Source: Xanthomonas rydalmerensis
Lineage (GTDB): Bacteria; Pseudomonadota; Gammaproteobacteria; Xanthomonadales; Xanthomonadaceae
Direction of reading: 5' to 3'
Assembly: GCF_033170385.1 (NCBI RefSeq)
Contig: NZ_CP126170.1
Coordinates: forward strand, 281,501-345,500
DNA length: 64,000 bases
Shown here: one piece after another, positions 1 through 9,402 of the stretch
Layout: each line of letters begins with the position of its first letter
Numbering within the stretch: position 1 is the first letter of the stretch
The notes under the pieces: generated by a model
The model's input: only the letters and a program-made list of their open reading frames with translations
The model's database searches: none
What the model was told of the DNA's origin: nothing
Translations under genes and position numbers: made by a program

Positions 1-54
1 CCGCACGTGGCCATCTTCAAGGACGAGGCGTTGCCGCTGCCCGGCGGGCAGTGA
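1..54 (+). CDS. 3' end of an unidentified gene
   Basis: An open frame enters from the left edge and ends at a TGA at 52-54, leaving 17 codons (PHVAIFKDEALPLPGGQ). This is too short to assign a family. It is reported because the frame is open to the window edge with typical high-GC codons and stops well before dcp. Confidence 0.4.
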   Translation, partial: PHVAIFKDEALPLPGGQ

Positions 55-367
55 GCCGGCGCGCCGGCCCGCTCCGCGGTGCCGGCCGCTTCCTTGCGAT
101 TGGCCGGCGCCCGTACCGCCGACCGTCTTGCCCCCTGGCAGGCAAGGGTCCTTTCCGGGTCGAACGCGGTGGCCGATGCGAGGACGCCGTGGGCGAGGTG
201 CAGGAGCGAGGTCACCCTGCCGGCGCTGGCGCCAAGCCCGCGCCCGGCGATCTGTACGCCGGCTGGCTGCCGTACCGGGCCGAGCCAATGGCACATGCCG
301 CTGCCAGGCAAACCCGGTAACGTGGGCGGCTGTCTTGGCCCCAAGGTCCTCCCAGGAGTTCCACCTC
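55..367. other. intergenic region upstream of the M3 peptidase gene
   Basis: About 310 bases with no convincing gene. Open frames here are GC-rich artefacts; the frame that joins the peptidase upstream of its signal peptide reads as arginine/alanine-rich sequence. An AGGAG ribosome-binding site sits at 354-358. No hairpin or repeat was recognised. Confidence 0.5.
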
Positions 368-2527
368 ATGTCGCGTAACGTCGTTCTGGCCGCCGCCATC
401 AGCCTGGCGCTGGCCGCCTGTTCCGGTAAGGAGTCCACCCCCGTGCCCGCCGCCCCCGCTGCTCCGGCCGCCGCGCAGCCCGCCGCCGCCGCCAACCCGC
501 TGCTGACCCCGAGCACGCTGCCGTTCCAGGCGCCGCCGTTCGACAAGATCAAGGACAGCGACTACCTGCCGGCCTTCGAAGAAGGCATGAAGCAGCACCT
601 GGCCGAGATCCGCAAGATCGCCGACAACCCGGAACCGGCCACCTTCGCCAACACCCTGGAAGCGATGGAGCGCAGCGGCGAGACCCTGACCCGCGTGTCG
701 CGCATCTTCTTCGGCCTGGTCCAGGCCGACACCAACGATGCCCGCCAGAAGATCCAGGAAGAGATCGCGCCCAAGCTGGCCGCGCACCAGGACGAGATCA
801 GCCTGGATCCCAAGCTGTTCGCGCGCATCAAGAGCCTGTACGACCAGCGCGACACGCTGACCCTGGACCCGGAGCAGAAGCGCCTGGTCGAGTACGAATA
901 CCAGGAGTTCGTGCGCGCCGGCGCGCAACTGTCCGACGCCGACAAGGCCACTCTGCGCAAGCTCAACGTCGAAGAGACCACCCTGGCCACGCAGTTCCAC
1001 ACCAAGCTGGTCGCGGCCACCGCCGCCGGTGCGGTGGTGGTGGACGACAAGGCCAAGCTCGACGGCATGTCCGACGGCGACATCGCCTCGGCCGCGCAGG
1101 ACGCCACCGCGCGCAAGCTCGACGGCAAGTACCTGCTGGCCCTGCAGAACACTACCCAGCAGCCGGTGCTGGCTTCGCTGAAGGACCGCGACCTGCGCCA
1201 GCAGGTGATGGCCGCCTCGCAGTCGCGCGCCGAGAAGGGCGATGCCAACGACACCCGCCAGACCGTGCAGCGCCTGGCGCAGCTGCGCGCGCAGAAGGCC
1301 AAGCTGCTCGGCTTCGACAGCTATGCCGCCTACAGCCTCAGCGACCAGATGGCCAAGACCCCGGACGCGGCGCTGAAGCTGCTCACCGACACCGTGCCCG
1401 CCGCCACCGCCAAGGCGCGCAGCGAGGCCGCGGAGATGCAGAAGGTGATCGACGCGCAGAAGGGCGGCTTCAAGCTCACCGCCGCCGACTGGGACTTCTA
1501 CGCCGAGCAGGTGCGCAAGGCCAAGTACGACCTCGACGAAGCGCAGATCAAGCCGTACTTCGAACTGGACAACGTGCTGCAGAATGGCGTCTTCTACGCC
1601 GCCAACCAGCTGTACGGCCTCACCTTCAAGGAACGCACCGACATCCCCACCTACCACGACGGGATGAAGGTCTATGAGGTGTTCGACAAGGACGGCAAGT
1701 CGCTGGCGCTGTTCTACACCGACTACTTCAAGCGCGACAGCAAGTCCGGCGGCGCCTGGATGGACGAGTTCGTCGGCCAGAACGGCCTGACCGGCACCAA
1801 GCCGGTGGTCTACAACGTCTGCAACTTCACCAAGCCCGCCCCGGGCCAGCCGGCGCTGCTGAGCTTCGACGACGTCACCACCATGTTCCACGAGTTCGGC
1901 CATGCGCTGCACGGCATGTTCTCCAACGTGAAGTATCCGACCCTGGCCGGCACCGCCACCTCGCGCGACTTCGTCGAGTTCCCGTCGCAGTTCAACGAGC
2001 ATTGGGCGTCGGATCCGAAGGTGTTCGCGCACTACGCCAAGCACTACCAGACCGGCGAGGCGATGCCGGCCGACCTGGTGGAGAAGATCAAGAAATCGCG
2101 CACCTTCAACCAGGGCTACGCCACCACCGAATACCTGTCGGCGGCGCTGCTCGACCTGTCCTGGCACACCCTGCCGGCCGACGCGCCGCTGCAGGACGTG
2201 GACAAGTACGAGGCCGACTCGCTGAAGAAGTACAAGGTGGACCTGCCGGAAGTGCCGCCGCGCTACCGCACCACCTATTTCGACCACATCTGGGGCGGCG
2301 GCTACTCGGCCGGCTACTACGCCTACTTCTGGGCGGAAGTGCTCGACGACGACGCGTTCCAGTGGTTCAAGGAAAACGGCGGCCTGTCGCGCAAGAACGG
2401 CGACATCTTCCGCGCCAAGATCCTCTCGCGTGGCAACACCGTCGACCTGGCCACCCTGTACCGCGACTTCCGCGGCAAGGACCCCAGCGTCGAGCCGCTG
2501 CTGGAAAATCGCGGCCTGAAGAACTGA
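368..2527 (+). CDS. dcp: M3 family metallopeptidase, peptidyl-dipeptidase Dcp-like lipoprotein
   Basis: A zinc oligopeptidase of family M3, about 719 aa, which would trim peptides in the cell envelope. The zinc motif HEFGH lies at about residues 508-512, in FHEFGHALHGMFS, followed by a conserved DFVEFPSQFNEHW block carrying the third metal ligand. The start was chosen at ATG 368 because AGGAG lies 9 bases upstream and the first 20 residues form a lipoprotein signal ending in the lipobox LAAC-S, followed by a Pro/Ala-rich linker. The family is established. Export as a lipoprotein is read from the signal, and the exact subtype (Dcp versus another M3) is inference. A strong terminator follows directly, so it is probably transcribed alone. 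Confidence 0.9.
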   Translation: MSRNVVLAAAISLALAACSGKESTPVPAAPAAPAAAQPAAAANPLLTPSTLPFQAPPFDKIKDSDYLPAFEEGMKQHLAEIRKIADNPEPATFANTLEAMERSGETLTRVSRIFFGLVQADTNDARQKIQEEIAPKLAAHQDEISLDPKLFARIKSLYDQRDTLTLDPEQKRLVEYEYQEFVRAGAQLSDADKATLRKLNVEETTLATQFHTKLVAATAAGAVVVDDKAKLDGMSDGDIASAAQDATARKLDGKYLLALQNTTQQPVLASLKDRDLRQQVMAASQSRAEKGDANDTRQTVQRLAQLRAQKAKLLGFDSYAAYSLSDQMAKTPDAALKLLTDTVPAATAKARSEAAEMQKVIDAQKGGFKLTAADWDFYAEQVRKAKYDLDEAQIKPYFELDNVLQNGVFYAANQLYGLTFKERTDIPTYHDGMKVYEVFDKDGKSLALFYTDYFKRDSKSGGAWMDEFVGQNGLTGTKPVVYNVCNFTKPAPGQPALLSFDDVTTMFHEFGHALHGMFSNVKYPTLAGTATSRDFVEFPSQFNEHWASDPKVFAHYAKHYQTGEAMPADLVEKIKKSRTFNQGYATTEYLSAALLDLSWHTLPADAPLQDVDKYEADSLKKYKVDLPEVPPRYRTTYFDHIWGGGYSAGYYAYFWAEVLDDDAFQWFKENGGLSRKNGDIFRAKILSRGNTVDLATLYRDFRGKDPSVEPLLENRGLKN

Positions 2528-2557
2528 TCGGCGCGTCGCCGATCGGGTGTGTCGAGA

Positions 2558-2587
2558 ACGGGATGGCCTTGCGGCCATCCCGTTTTT
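2558..2587 (+). terminator. Rho-independent terminator after dcp
   Basis: An 11-bp perfect stem (ACGGGATGGCC / GGCCATCCCGT) with a 4-nt loop, followed by a T run, 30 bases after the dcp stop codon. Confidence 0.9.
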
Positions 2588-2608
2588 CGTTGGGGGAATG
2601 TGCGGTTG

Positions 2609-2740
2609 CTAATGCAGCCGTTCGCTTCCCGCAGGCAGCACGACCGGCTCCAGCGTATAGACCGCACACGCCTCACGCACGCCGTTGGGCGTCGCTGCGC
2701 GCAGTGGCTGGCAGGCGATCTTCAGCAGCAGCGCTCGCAT
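2609..2740 (-). CDS. possible small hypothetical protein or gene remnant (43 aa)
   Basis: A 43-codon frame from ATG (2740) to TAG (2609) on the minus strand, with codon choice like that of real genes here. The product begins MRALLLKIACQPL and ends LPAGSERLH. No ribosome-binding site is visible and no family is recognised. It lies between the dcp terminator and the CRISPR-like repeat, so it may be the tail of a lost gene rather than an active one. Confidence 0.2.
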   Translation of the reverse strand: MRALLLKIACQPLRAATPNGVREACAVYTLEPVVLPAGSERLH

Positions 2741-2768
2741 TAGCGCCGGCCGGCGTGCTCGAGCTCGA

Positions 2769-2796
2769 TTTCTGAGCTGCCTACGCGGCAGTGAAC
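2769..2796 (-). repeat. solitary type I-F-like CRISPR repeat
   Basis: This is a 28-nt unit. On the plus strand it reads TTTCTGAGCTGCC, then TACGC, then GGCAGTGAAC. Read on the minus strand it has the architecture of Cas6f/Csy4-type repeats: GTTCA, a CTGCC/GGCAG stem around a 5-nt loop, and an 8-nt 3' handle CTCAGAAA. It differs at only one position from the repeat at 9403-9430. No second unit occurs 32 nt away on either side, so it is a lone repeat. Matching to the I-F class is from memory of consensus repeats. Confidence 0.7.
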
Positions 2797-3105
2797 GCTA
2801 ACGTGGCTTTCCATCCTCGCCAGCATAAGGTTTCCTCGGCAACAGGACGCCTCCTCTGCTCGCTGGAGTTGTTGCTGGTAGGCAGATGCGATCACTGCTT
2901 TAAGCTTGTCCACGACGTGCAAAGCAGCGCCGAGTAGTCGAAGGACGACCGCTTGGCGCCCAGTCGTCAGGTGGGGATCTCACAAGCGAAGAAATCCAAC
3001 GGCTGTCTCAGAATTTGCAACAAGGACCGGTAAGATGGCGCCGCCAAGGAGCTGCACGCTGCGGCTACCGGCACTACAACTCAATCGATGCTCAAGGACG
3101 AAGCT

Positions 3106-6100
3106 ATGCCGAACCCCCACGTTCGTGCCGCCCGCCGTTTCGGCGGTGCCTCCCTGCTGCTGCTCGCCGGCGCGCTAGCGACCTTCCCCAGTGTGGCGGT
3201 CACCCCGAAGCGGCAATATGGGCCGCCGTATGTCGGGGATTCCAGCAATGGTTCGCAATCGTTTGCCACCGTGAACGAGGCGGTGCAGTTCGTCATCGAT
3301 GGCGCCATGCGGGTGTGCCAATCCAATGGCTGCGAAAAACCGCCCGTCTTTACCGTGTCCTACAGCGACGGCTTCGCGGCCGCGAGCGTGTATCAAAACG
3401 GCCATTGGTGGGGCGATGTCTACGCCAACGATAAGATTGTGGGCGAAGGCCAGCCGGTCAAGAACACGGGCAGTTGCAACACCGGGTGCACCGGCGGGCT
3501 TGGCCAGGCCGGCGACAACACCGGCCCGCATGGCAGCAGCGGCAACGCGGCTCTGAAGCAAGGGGGGGTGCATCGGGGAACCGCCTTCGAAGGCGACCCC
3601 ATCAATACGTCCACGGGCAACATGTTCCGCCAGGACACCGACTACGACTCGCCGACCTGGCTGACCCTGCGCCGGTTCTACAACAGCAAGACCTTCGTGA
3701 CCGCGGTGACGCTGGGCAAGCAGTGGCGCCACTCCTTCGAGCGTCGACTGGATCTGATGCTGTCGGGCGTCGCCAATGGAGGCAGCTTTATCGATGTCCA
3801 ACGGCCTGACGGTGTGGTGGAACGGTTTCGTCCCAGCAACGGCGCGTGGGCGCCGGATCCGGACATCGCCGATACCTTGACCGAGCGCCGCGACAGCGCC
3901 GGCGTGTTGCTGGGCTACTCCCTGGCGGTGGCGGCGACCCAGCAGACCGAGCTCTACGACACCGCCGGCCTGCTGCGCTCGGTGTTCGATCGCATGGGCC
4001 AGACGGTGTTGACCTTGCAATACAGCGACCTGCCGCCGGTCGCTGGCAGCAAGCCGCCGCCGAACCTGCTGCAGCGGGTCACCGATGCCGGTGGCCGCTC
4101 GCTGAACTTCGCCTACGACAGCAACAACCGCCTGAGCACCGTCACATTGCCCGACGGTGGCACATTGACCTACGGCTACGACAGCATCGGCAACCTGACC
4201 TCGGTGCAGTATCCGGACGGCAAGACGCGCCAATACGTTTACAACGAGGCCTCGCTCACCTCCAACAAGAGTCAGCCGACGGCATTGACCGGCGTCGTCG
4301 ACGAGAAGGGCGTGCGCTTCGAAACCACACGCTATGCCAGCAGTGGCGATGCGATTGCGTCGAGCTTCGCCGGCAACGTCGATGCCATCTCGGTCGAGTA
4401 TTCGGCCTCCACCTCCAACTGGGCCACCCCGGCCGCAGTCACCTCGCCGCTGGGATTCAGGACCTTTCTGACATACACCGACACCGGCTACGGCTCGCTC
4501 AAGCCGACCGGTGCCAGCGTGCCGTGCGGTCAACAATGCAATCAGCCCTGGAAGGCGCTGACCTACGACGACAACGGGTATCCGGCGTCGAGGACCGACT
4601 TCAAGGGCACGGTCACCAAGACCACCTACACGGCCGGTGGCCTGCTGACCCAGCAGATCGATGCGTCGGGGACTGCGCAGCAGCGCACGACGAACACCAC
4701 CTGGAACACCAGCCTGCGCGTGCCGCTGACGCGCACGGTGCTCGATGCGACCGGCGCCACGACCGCCAAGACGGTGTGGGCCTACAACGCCCGCGGCCAG
4801 CAGACAGCACGTTGCGAGATTGATCCGGCCGTATCCGCCGCCATGAGCTACAACTGCGGTAGCACTGCCAACGCGCCGACCGGCGTGCGCCAGTGGCTGA
4901 CCAGCTACTGCGACGCCGTGGACGGCACGCAGTGTCCGCAGATCGGCCTGGTGCTGAGCCAGGACGGCCCGCGCACGGACGTGACCGACACCATCACCTA
5001 CCGCTACTACCTGACCGCCGACGAATCCGGCTGCAGCAACATCGGCGGTGCCTGCCATCGCGCTGGGGATCTGTATCAGGCCATCGACGCGCTTGGCCGG
5101 GCTACCACGTATGTGACCTACGATCGCAACGGGCGCCCGACGCGCACCCAGGACGCCAATGGCCTGATTCGCGACCTCACCTACACGCCACGCGGCTGGA
5201 CCGCCTAAAGCACGTTGCGCGCGAACGCTGATGGAATACCGTCCGACCAGGATCAGACCACAGTCGTGGCCTACGATGAGGTGGGGAGCATCAAAAAGGT
5301 GACCGACCCCGACGGCACGTTCGTCACCTACGGTTACGACGCCGCGCATCGCTTGACCGACGTGACCGATGGTGCCGGCAACACCATCCACTACACGCTG
5401 GATCCGTCGGGCAACCGGGCCAAGGAAGATATCAAGGACGCGTCGGGCAACCTCACGCATACGCTATCGCGTCTCTACAACCGAATTGGCCAGTTGGCGA
5501 CGCAGGCCACGGCCGAAGCCGATCCGACCGACTTCAGCTACGACGACAACGGCAACGTGCAGTTGGTCACCGACGCGCTCAAGCACAAGACCCAGGCCGA
5601 CTACGATCCGCTCAACCGGGTCAAGCAGACCACGCAAGACGTGGGCGGCATCGCCGCCAAGACCCAGTTCGACTACGACGCGCTGGACCGCATCGCGAAG
5701 GTCACCGATCCCAAGGGCCTAGCCACGGTCTACCAATACAACGGCCTGGGCAACCTGTTGAAGCTGACCAGCCCCGACACCGGCGTGACCAGCTATACCT
5801 ACAACAATGCCGGCGACATGGTCACGCAGACCGATGCGCGCGGGACCAAGACCAGCTATCTCTACGATGCGCTGGGGCGCCTGACCAAGACCAACTATGC
5901 CGACAAGGCGCTGATCGCCACCTACACCTATGATGCCAGCGAGAACGTGTGCGCGGCCGGGGAAACCTTCGCGCTGGGCCGCTTGAGCAAGTTGCAGGAC
6001 GGCAGTGGCACGACCCAGTATTGCTACGACCGGTTCGGGCGCGTGGTGCGCAAGGTGCAGACCACCAACGGCAATGCGTTCGCGCTGCGCTACGCCTACA

Positions 6101-7605
6101 CCAAGGGTGGCCGCCTCAGCCAGGTGACCTATCCGGACGGCGCCGTTGTCGACTACGTGCGCAACGCCCTGGGACAGCCCACGGAGGTGGGCGTCACGCC
6201 CGCCGGCGGCGTGCGTCAAAAACTGCTGAGCGGCGCGACTTACTACCCGTTCGGCCCCAGCGCTGGCTGGACTTATGGCAACGGCCGTCCGTTGCAGCGC
6301 GTGCTGGACAAGAACTACCGCCCGCTGGCGATCCAGGACGGCCGCAAGGATGGCCTGAACATCGGCTTTGGCTTCGATGCGGCGGGCAACCTCACTGCGC
6401 TGACCGCGCCGGGCAACACCGCACCCGTGGTGAAGTTGGGCTATGACAACCTGAATCGGCTGACCGCCTTCAAGGATGGCCCGACCGGCACGCTGATCGA
6501 TGGCTACAGTTACGACGCCACCGGCAATCGCCTCAGCGCCCAGGTCAACGGCGCCAGCCAGACCTACACCTATCCAACCGACAGCCACCGCCTGGCGAGC
6601 GTGGCTGGCGCAGCGCGCAGCTACGATGCCGCGGGCAACACCACGGCCATCGATGGCACGGCCCGCACGTTCGCCTACGACGCGACGGGGCGCATGAGCC
6701 AAGCCACGCGCAATGGCACGTTGGCGATGGAGTATCGCTACAACGAGCGGGGCGAGCAGGTGCGCCGCTTCCTCGGCACCAACAACACCTACACTGTCTA
6801 CGACGAAGCCGGCCATTGGATGGGCGACTACGACACCAACGGCAAGGCGGTCCAGCAGGCGATCTGGCTCGATGACCTGCCGGTGGGGGTGCTGGCGGGG
6901 GCCGCACTGAACTACGTGCAGCCGGACCACCTAGGCACGCCACGGGCGGTGATCGACTCGGCGCGAGACGTTGCCATCTGGGCTTGGGACATCAAGGGCG
7001 AGGCCTTCGGCACTACGCAGCCGAATCAGGATCCGGACAACGACGGCACTGCGTTCGTGTTCAACCTGCGGTTCCCGGGTCAGCGTTACGACAGCGCAAC
7101 GGGGCTCAACCAGAACTATTTCCGCGACTACGACGCTGGCGCTGGCCGGTATGGGCAGAGTGATCCAGTAGGCTTGGGAGGCGGGCTCAATACTTATGCC
7201 TATTCGGAATCCAGTCCCTTTGCTAATAGTGATCCGTATGGACTAACTATCGTTGTTCCGCCGTGGTGGTCCATATCTTCGCCGAAGCCCGCTTTGACGC
7301 CTCGCCCAATAACGGCCCCTATTGATCCGGCTATTCCGGTTCCAGGCACTTCATCCAATGACCCCTTGGGTGAATATTGCCAAAGCCTTGCGAGAAGAAT
7401 CGAAAACACCAAGAAGGAGATCTATGAAAAGAGATATCCAGATCTTGGTAAGGATCCTAATCCTCTCCCTTGGCGTATAGGGCCAGGAGAGAAGTTGAGA
7501 GATACTATTCGAGGACATGAGAAGCTGCTGAATAGAAGGCTAAGGGAGTTGAGGCAGCTTGAGGACGAATATGACCAGAAGTGTCGTATAGTCGCGTGCA
7601 CTTAG
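3106..7605 (+). pseudogene. RHS-repeat polymorphic toxin gene interrupted by an in-frame stop
   Basis: A large RHS/YD-repeat protein, about 1,500 codons. It starts at ATG 3106 (AAGGA at 3094-3098) with a signal-like N-terminus (AARRFGGASLLLLAGALA). An 'N-terminal RHS' block with GDPINTSTGNMF follows, then many YD repeats (YGYDSIGNLTSV and similar). TAA at 5206-5208 cuts the frame after GWTA, but reading continues in the same frame straight on as STLRANADGIPSDQDQTT with uninterrupted YD repeats. The conserved core runs to GRYGQSDPVGLGG and SDPYGL. RHS proteins encase and deliver a variable C-terminal toxin. A single substitution at the stop would restore the gene, so it is probably a recent loss, or rarely read through. 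Internal TTG 5215 could also restart translation. Confidence 0.8.
7240..7605 (+). other. variable C-terminal toxin domain of the RHS protein
   Basis: About 120 residues after the SDPYGL end of the RHS core. Base composition drops sharply (AT-rich codons such as AAT, GAA, AGA), typical of horizontally exchanged toxin tips. The segment begins with a Pro-rich linker and ends in a charged helical stretch with RDTIRGHEKLLNRRL and a terminal CRIVACT. I do not recognise the toxin family. With the upstream stop codon it would be made only by readthrough or internal initiation. Confidence 0.6.
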
Positions 7606-7913
7606 ATTCCAATTTGGATGGGTTGAAAGTGGCTAAGAAAACAGAATTTCAGCGGGCTGCGGGCAAGCTCATCTCTGCCATTCAAAAGGAGTGGGGCGAA
7701 GAGCTTGGTGAGAAAAATGCTGATTTCTCGGAAGATGTTATGAATGCTGCGCACGACATCCTGCAATGCAGAAGCTCTGAAAAATTGAGAGACATGTTAG
7801 GTGGGAAGAACGTAAGACAGCATCTGGGGGATGTTTGGGTGCAGCGGCATCCCAGCGTGAAGCCCGCCATTGCGGAACTAGAACGAGTCGTTGCCGCTGA
7901 CTTGGGGGCATAA
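7581..7913 (+). CDS. probable immunity protein of the RHS toxin
   Basis: A small AT-richer gene overlapping the last 25 bases of the toxin frame, the usual position for a cognate immunity gene. With GTG 7581 it encodes 110 aa. A later GTG at 7629, preceded by GGATGGG, would give a 94-aa protein starting VAKKTEFQRAAGK and may be the true start. The sequence is mostly helical and charged (ELGEKNADFSEDVMNAAHD), without signal peptide or membrane segment, which suits a cytosolic neutraliser. The family is not recognised; the role is inferred from position and composition. Confidence 0.55.
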   Translation: MSYSRVHLDSNLDGLKVAKKTEFQRAAGKLISAIQKEWGEELGEKNADFSEDVMNAAHDILQCRSSEKLRDMLGGKNVRQHLGDVWVQRHPSVKPAIAELERVVAADLGA

Positions 7914-8013
7914 CAGGCGTGGGGTTTTCTGACACTGCGATCGTAAGCTCCCCTATCTGGCAGACACCGCATAAGTAGATCTTTCTGGCATCTTTCCCCA
8001 GCCAGGAGGTTCC

Positions 8014-8668
8014 ATGCGCACATCCAAATTCACCGAGTCTCATATCGTTGCCACACTCAAGCAGGGTTGACGCCGGGTTACCGGTCAAAGACATCCGCCA
8101 GGTCGGCAGCAGCACGGCGATGTATTACCAGTGGAAGAGCAAGTACGGCGGCTTGGAGGCTTCCGAGCTGCGGCGGTTCAAGAGTTCGAGGCCGAGAACG
8201 CCAATCTTAAACGGATGTACGCCGAGCTGGCCCTGGACAAAATTGCGATGAAGGGTTTGATCGCAAAAAACTCTGGGGCCGGCGCGCAAGCAAGAGGCCG
8301 TGCGGTACATGGTGCAGGTGCACGGGTGGCCGTTGCGTCGGTCCTGTGTTTGTGTCGGACTGTCCAGAGCGACGTGGAACGCGCCGCCGTTGGGCTGGAC
8401 GGGGCGTGATGCCGAATTGATCGCGGCAATCGCCGGCTTCGTCGAGGCCCACCCCAGCCACGGCTTCTGGATGTGTAGCGATCAGCTGCGAAAGACACAT
8501 GTGGACTGGAACCCCAAGCGGATCTATCGCGTGTACAAAGCCATGAAACTCAACCTGCGTCGCTCCGCCAAGCGGCGCTTGCCCAAGCGAGGACGCGTTG
8601 CGCTCTACATCCCGCATTGCCGGACAGGTTCTCGTCGTGGACTTCATGAGCGATGCCCTGGCCTATGG
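8014..8668 (+). mobile_element. degenerate IS3-family insertion sequence remnant
   Basis: An orfA-like start at 8014 reads MRTSKFTESHIVATLKQG then stops. The frame resumes with KDIRQVGSSTAMYYQWKSKYGG and the leucine-zipper-like ELRR...ANLKRMYAELALDKIA. An orfB-like part follows (VHGWPLRRSCVCVGLSRATW, EAHPSHGFWMCSDQLRK, RIYRVYKAMKLNLRRSAKRR) and breaks off at VVDFMSDALAYGRR, before most of the DDE catalytic core. Several frameshifts and losses mean it cannot make transposase. IS3 orfA/orfB organisation is established; the subgroup is not determined. Its truncated right end abuts an RHS fragment. Confidence 0.8.
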
Positions 8669-8782
8669 TCGGCGCGGCAAGGCGCTCCAGCAGGCGATCT
8701 GGTTCGACGGCTTGCCAGGGGGCGTGCTGGTGAGCACGACGCTGGACTACGTGCAGCCCGACCAAGTGGGGACGCCACCATG
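8669..8782 (+). pseudogene. displaced RHS core fragment fused to the IS remnant
   Basis: The reading GKALQQAIWFDGLPGGVL and LDYVQPDQVGTP closely parallels GKAVQQAIWLDDLPVGVL and LNYVQPDHLGTP in the intact RHS gene (about 6839-6945). The frame runs on into PWIVAKKKDGLL and stops, losing the rest of the core. It was probably the tip of a second RHS cassette, captured or left behind by recombination with the insertion sequence. Confidence 0.75.
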
Positions 8783-8861
8783 GATTGTCGCCAAGAAAAA
8801 GGACGGCTTGCTATGAGGCGGCAAATACCAGTTATCGTCAATGTATGGGGTATGAGTGATG

Positions 8862-9185
8862 ATGGCCAATCGTGGTGAACTGATCGCAGAAAGAGCTCTT
8901 CTGTTTTCTGAAGCCTCTGGCTCAGATTTGAACGAGTTAAAGGTGCAAATTTTTTCTCCAACTTTCGCCGATTTGACAGGTCTAAATGCAAAATTGGATC
9001 AAGGTGCTGCTATTTGCGTCGTAAGGTTTTTGGGGATCGCTGAGCCGGATGTGGAGATACATGGCATAGATGGCGTTCATGCGTTGAGTCAGGCCGCTGA
9101 CGTGGACTCGCTACTGAAGGTGGTTGCCAAGAAGAATGGTTATCAGCTCTTCTGGACTTCTGGCGAGCCCTATTTCGAAGACTGA
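8862..9185 (+). CDS. orphan immunity-like protein (possibly DUF6968-like)
   Basis: A 107-aa, AT-rich gene directly behind the displaced RHS fragment. It begins MANRGELIAERALLFSEASG; ATG 8859 or GTG 8856 are alternative starts one or two codons earlier. The pattern of an N-terminal IAER strand, a central strand pair (GAAICVVRFLGI...VEIHGIDGV) and a helix built on VDSLLKVVAKKNG reminds me of small DUF6968-type proteins, but this is recollection, not a search. With no complete toxin beside it, it would be an orphan immunity gene from a displaced RHS cassette. A hairpin terminator follows. Confidence 0.5.
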   Translation: MANRGELIAERALLFSEASGSDLNELKVQIFSPTFADLTGLNAKLDQGAAICVVRFLGIAEPDVEIHGIDGVHALSQAADVDSLLKVVAKKNGYQLFWTSGEPYFED

Positions 9186-9237
9186 TTAGCTCGCGAAACG
9201 GCTTAATATATTGGATGTAAATGTATAAAGCCGACGG

Positions 9238-9262
9238 AAGGCCTCGCATTCGAGGCCTTTTC
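9238..9262 (+). terminator. Rho-independent terminator after the orphan immunity gene
   Basis: A 9-bp stem (AAGGCCTCG / CGAGGCCTT) with a CATT loop and a short T tract. Confidence 0.85.
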
Positions 9263-9300
9263 TTTGGCTCAATTGAGGTTGCTGCCTTCGAGAAACCGGC

Positions 9301-9398
9301 CATGGAGTATCGCTACAGCGACCGCGACTAGCAGGTGCGCCGCTTACTCGGCACCACCAACACTTGCACTGCCTGCGATGAAGCCGGCCATTCGTTCG
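9301..9398 (+). pseudogene. RHS core scrap
   Basis: The reading MEYRYSDRD-stop-QVRRLLGTTNT and DEAGH matches MEYRYNERGEQVRRFLGTNNT and DEAGH of the intact RHS gene (about 6727-6820). It carries an internal stop and ends 4 bases before the CRISPR-like repeat at 9403. Confidence 0.75.
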
Positions 9399-9402
9399 AG
9401 CA

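Larger units (their letters stand above)
2528..3105. other. gene-poor interval between dcp and the RHS gene
   Basis: About 580 bases containing the dcp terminator, one doubtful small frame and one 28-nt type I-F-like CRISPR repeat (listed separately). The last 15 bases hold an AAGGA ribosome-binding site for the RHS gene. Nothing else was recognised. Confidence 0.5.

Noticed and set aside
212..2578. Long minus-strand open frame across the M3 peptidase gene
   Set aside because: Its translation is Gly/Val/Arg/Leu-rich with no motif, the usual antisense shadow of a high-GC gene. The plus strand has HEFGH and a lipobox.
3175..5460. Long minus-strand open frame opposite the RHS gene
   Set aside because: Antisense shadow: no family signal, while the plus strand shows clear YD repeats.
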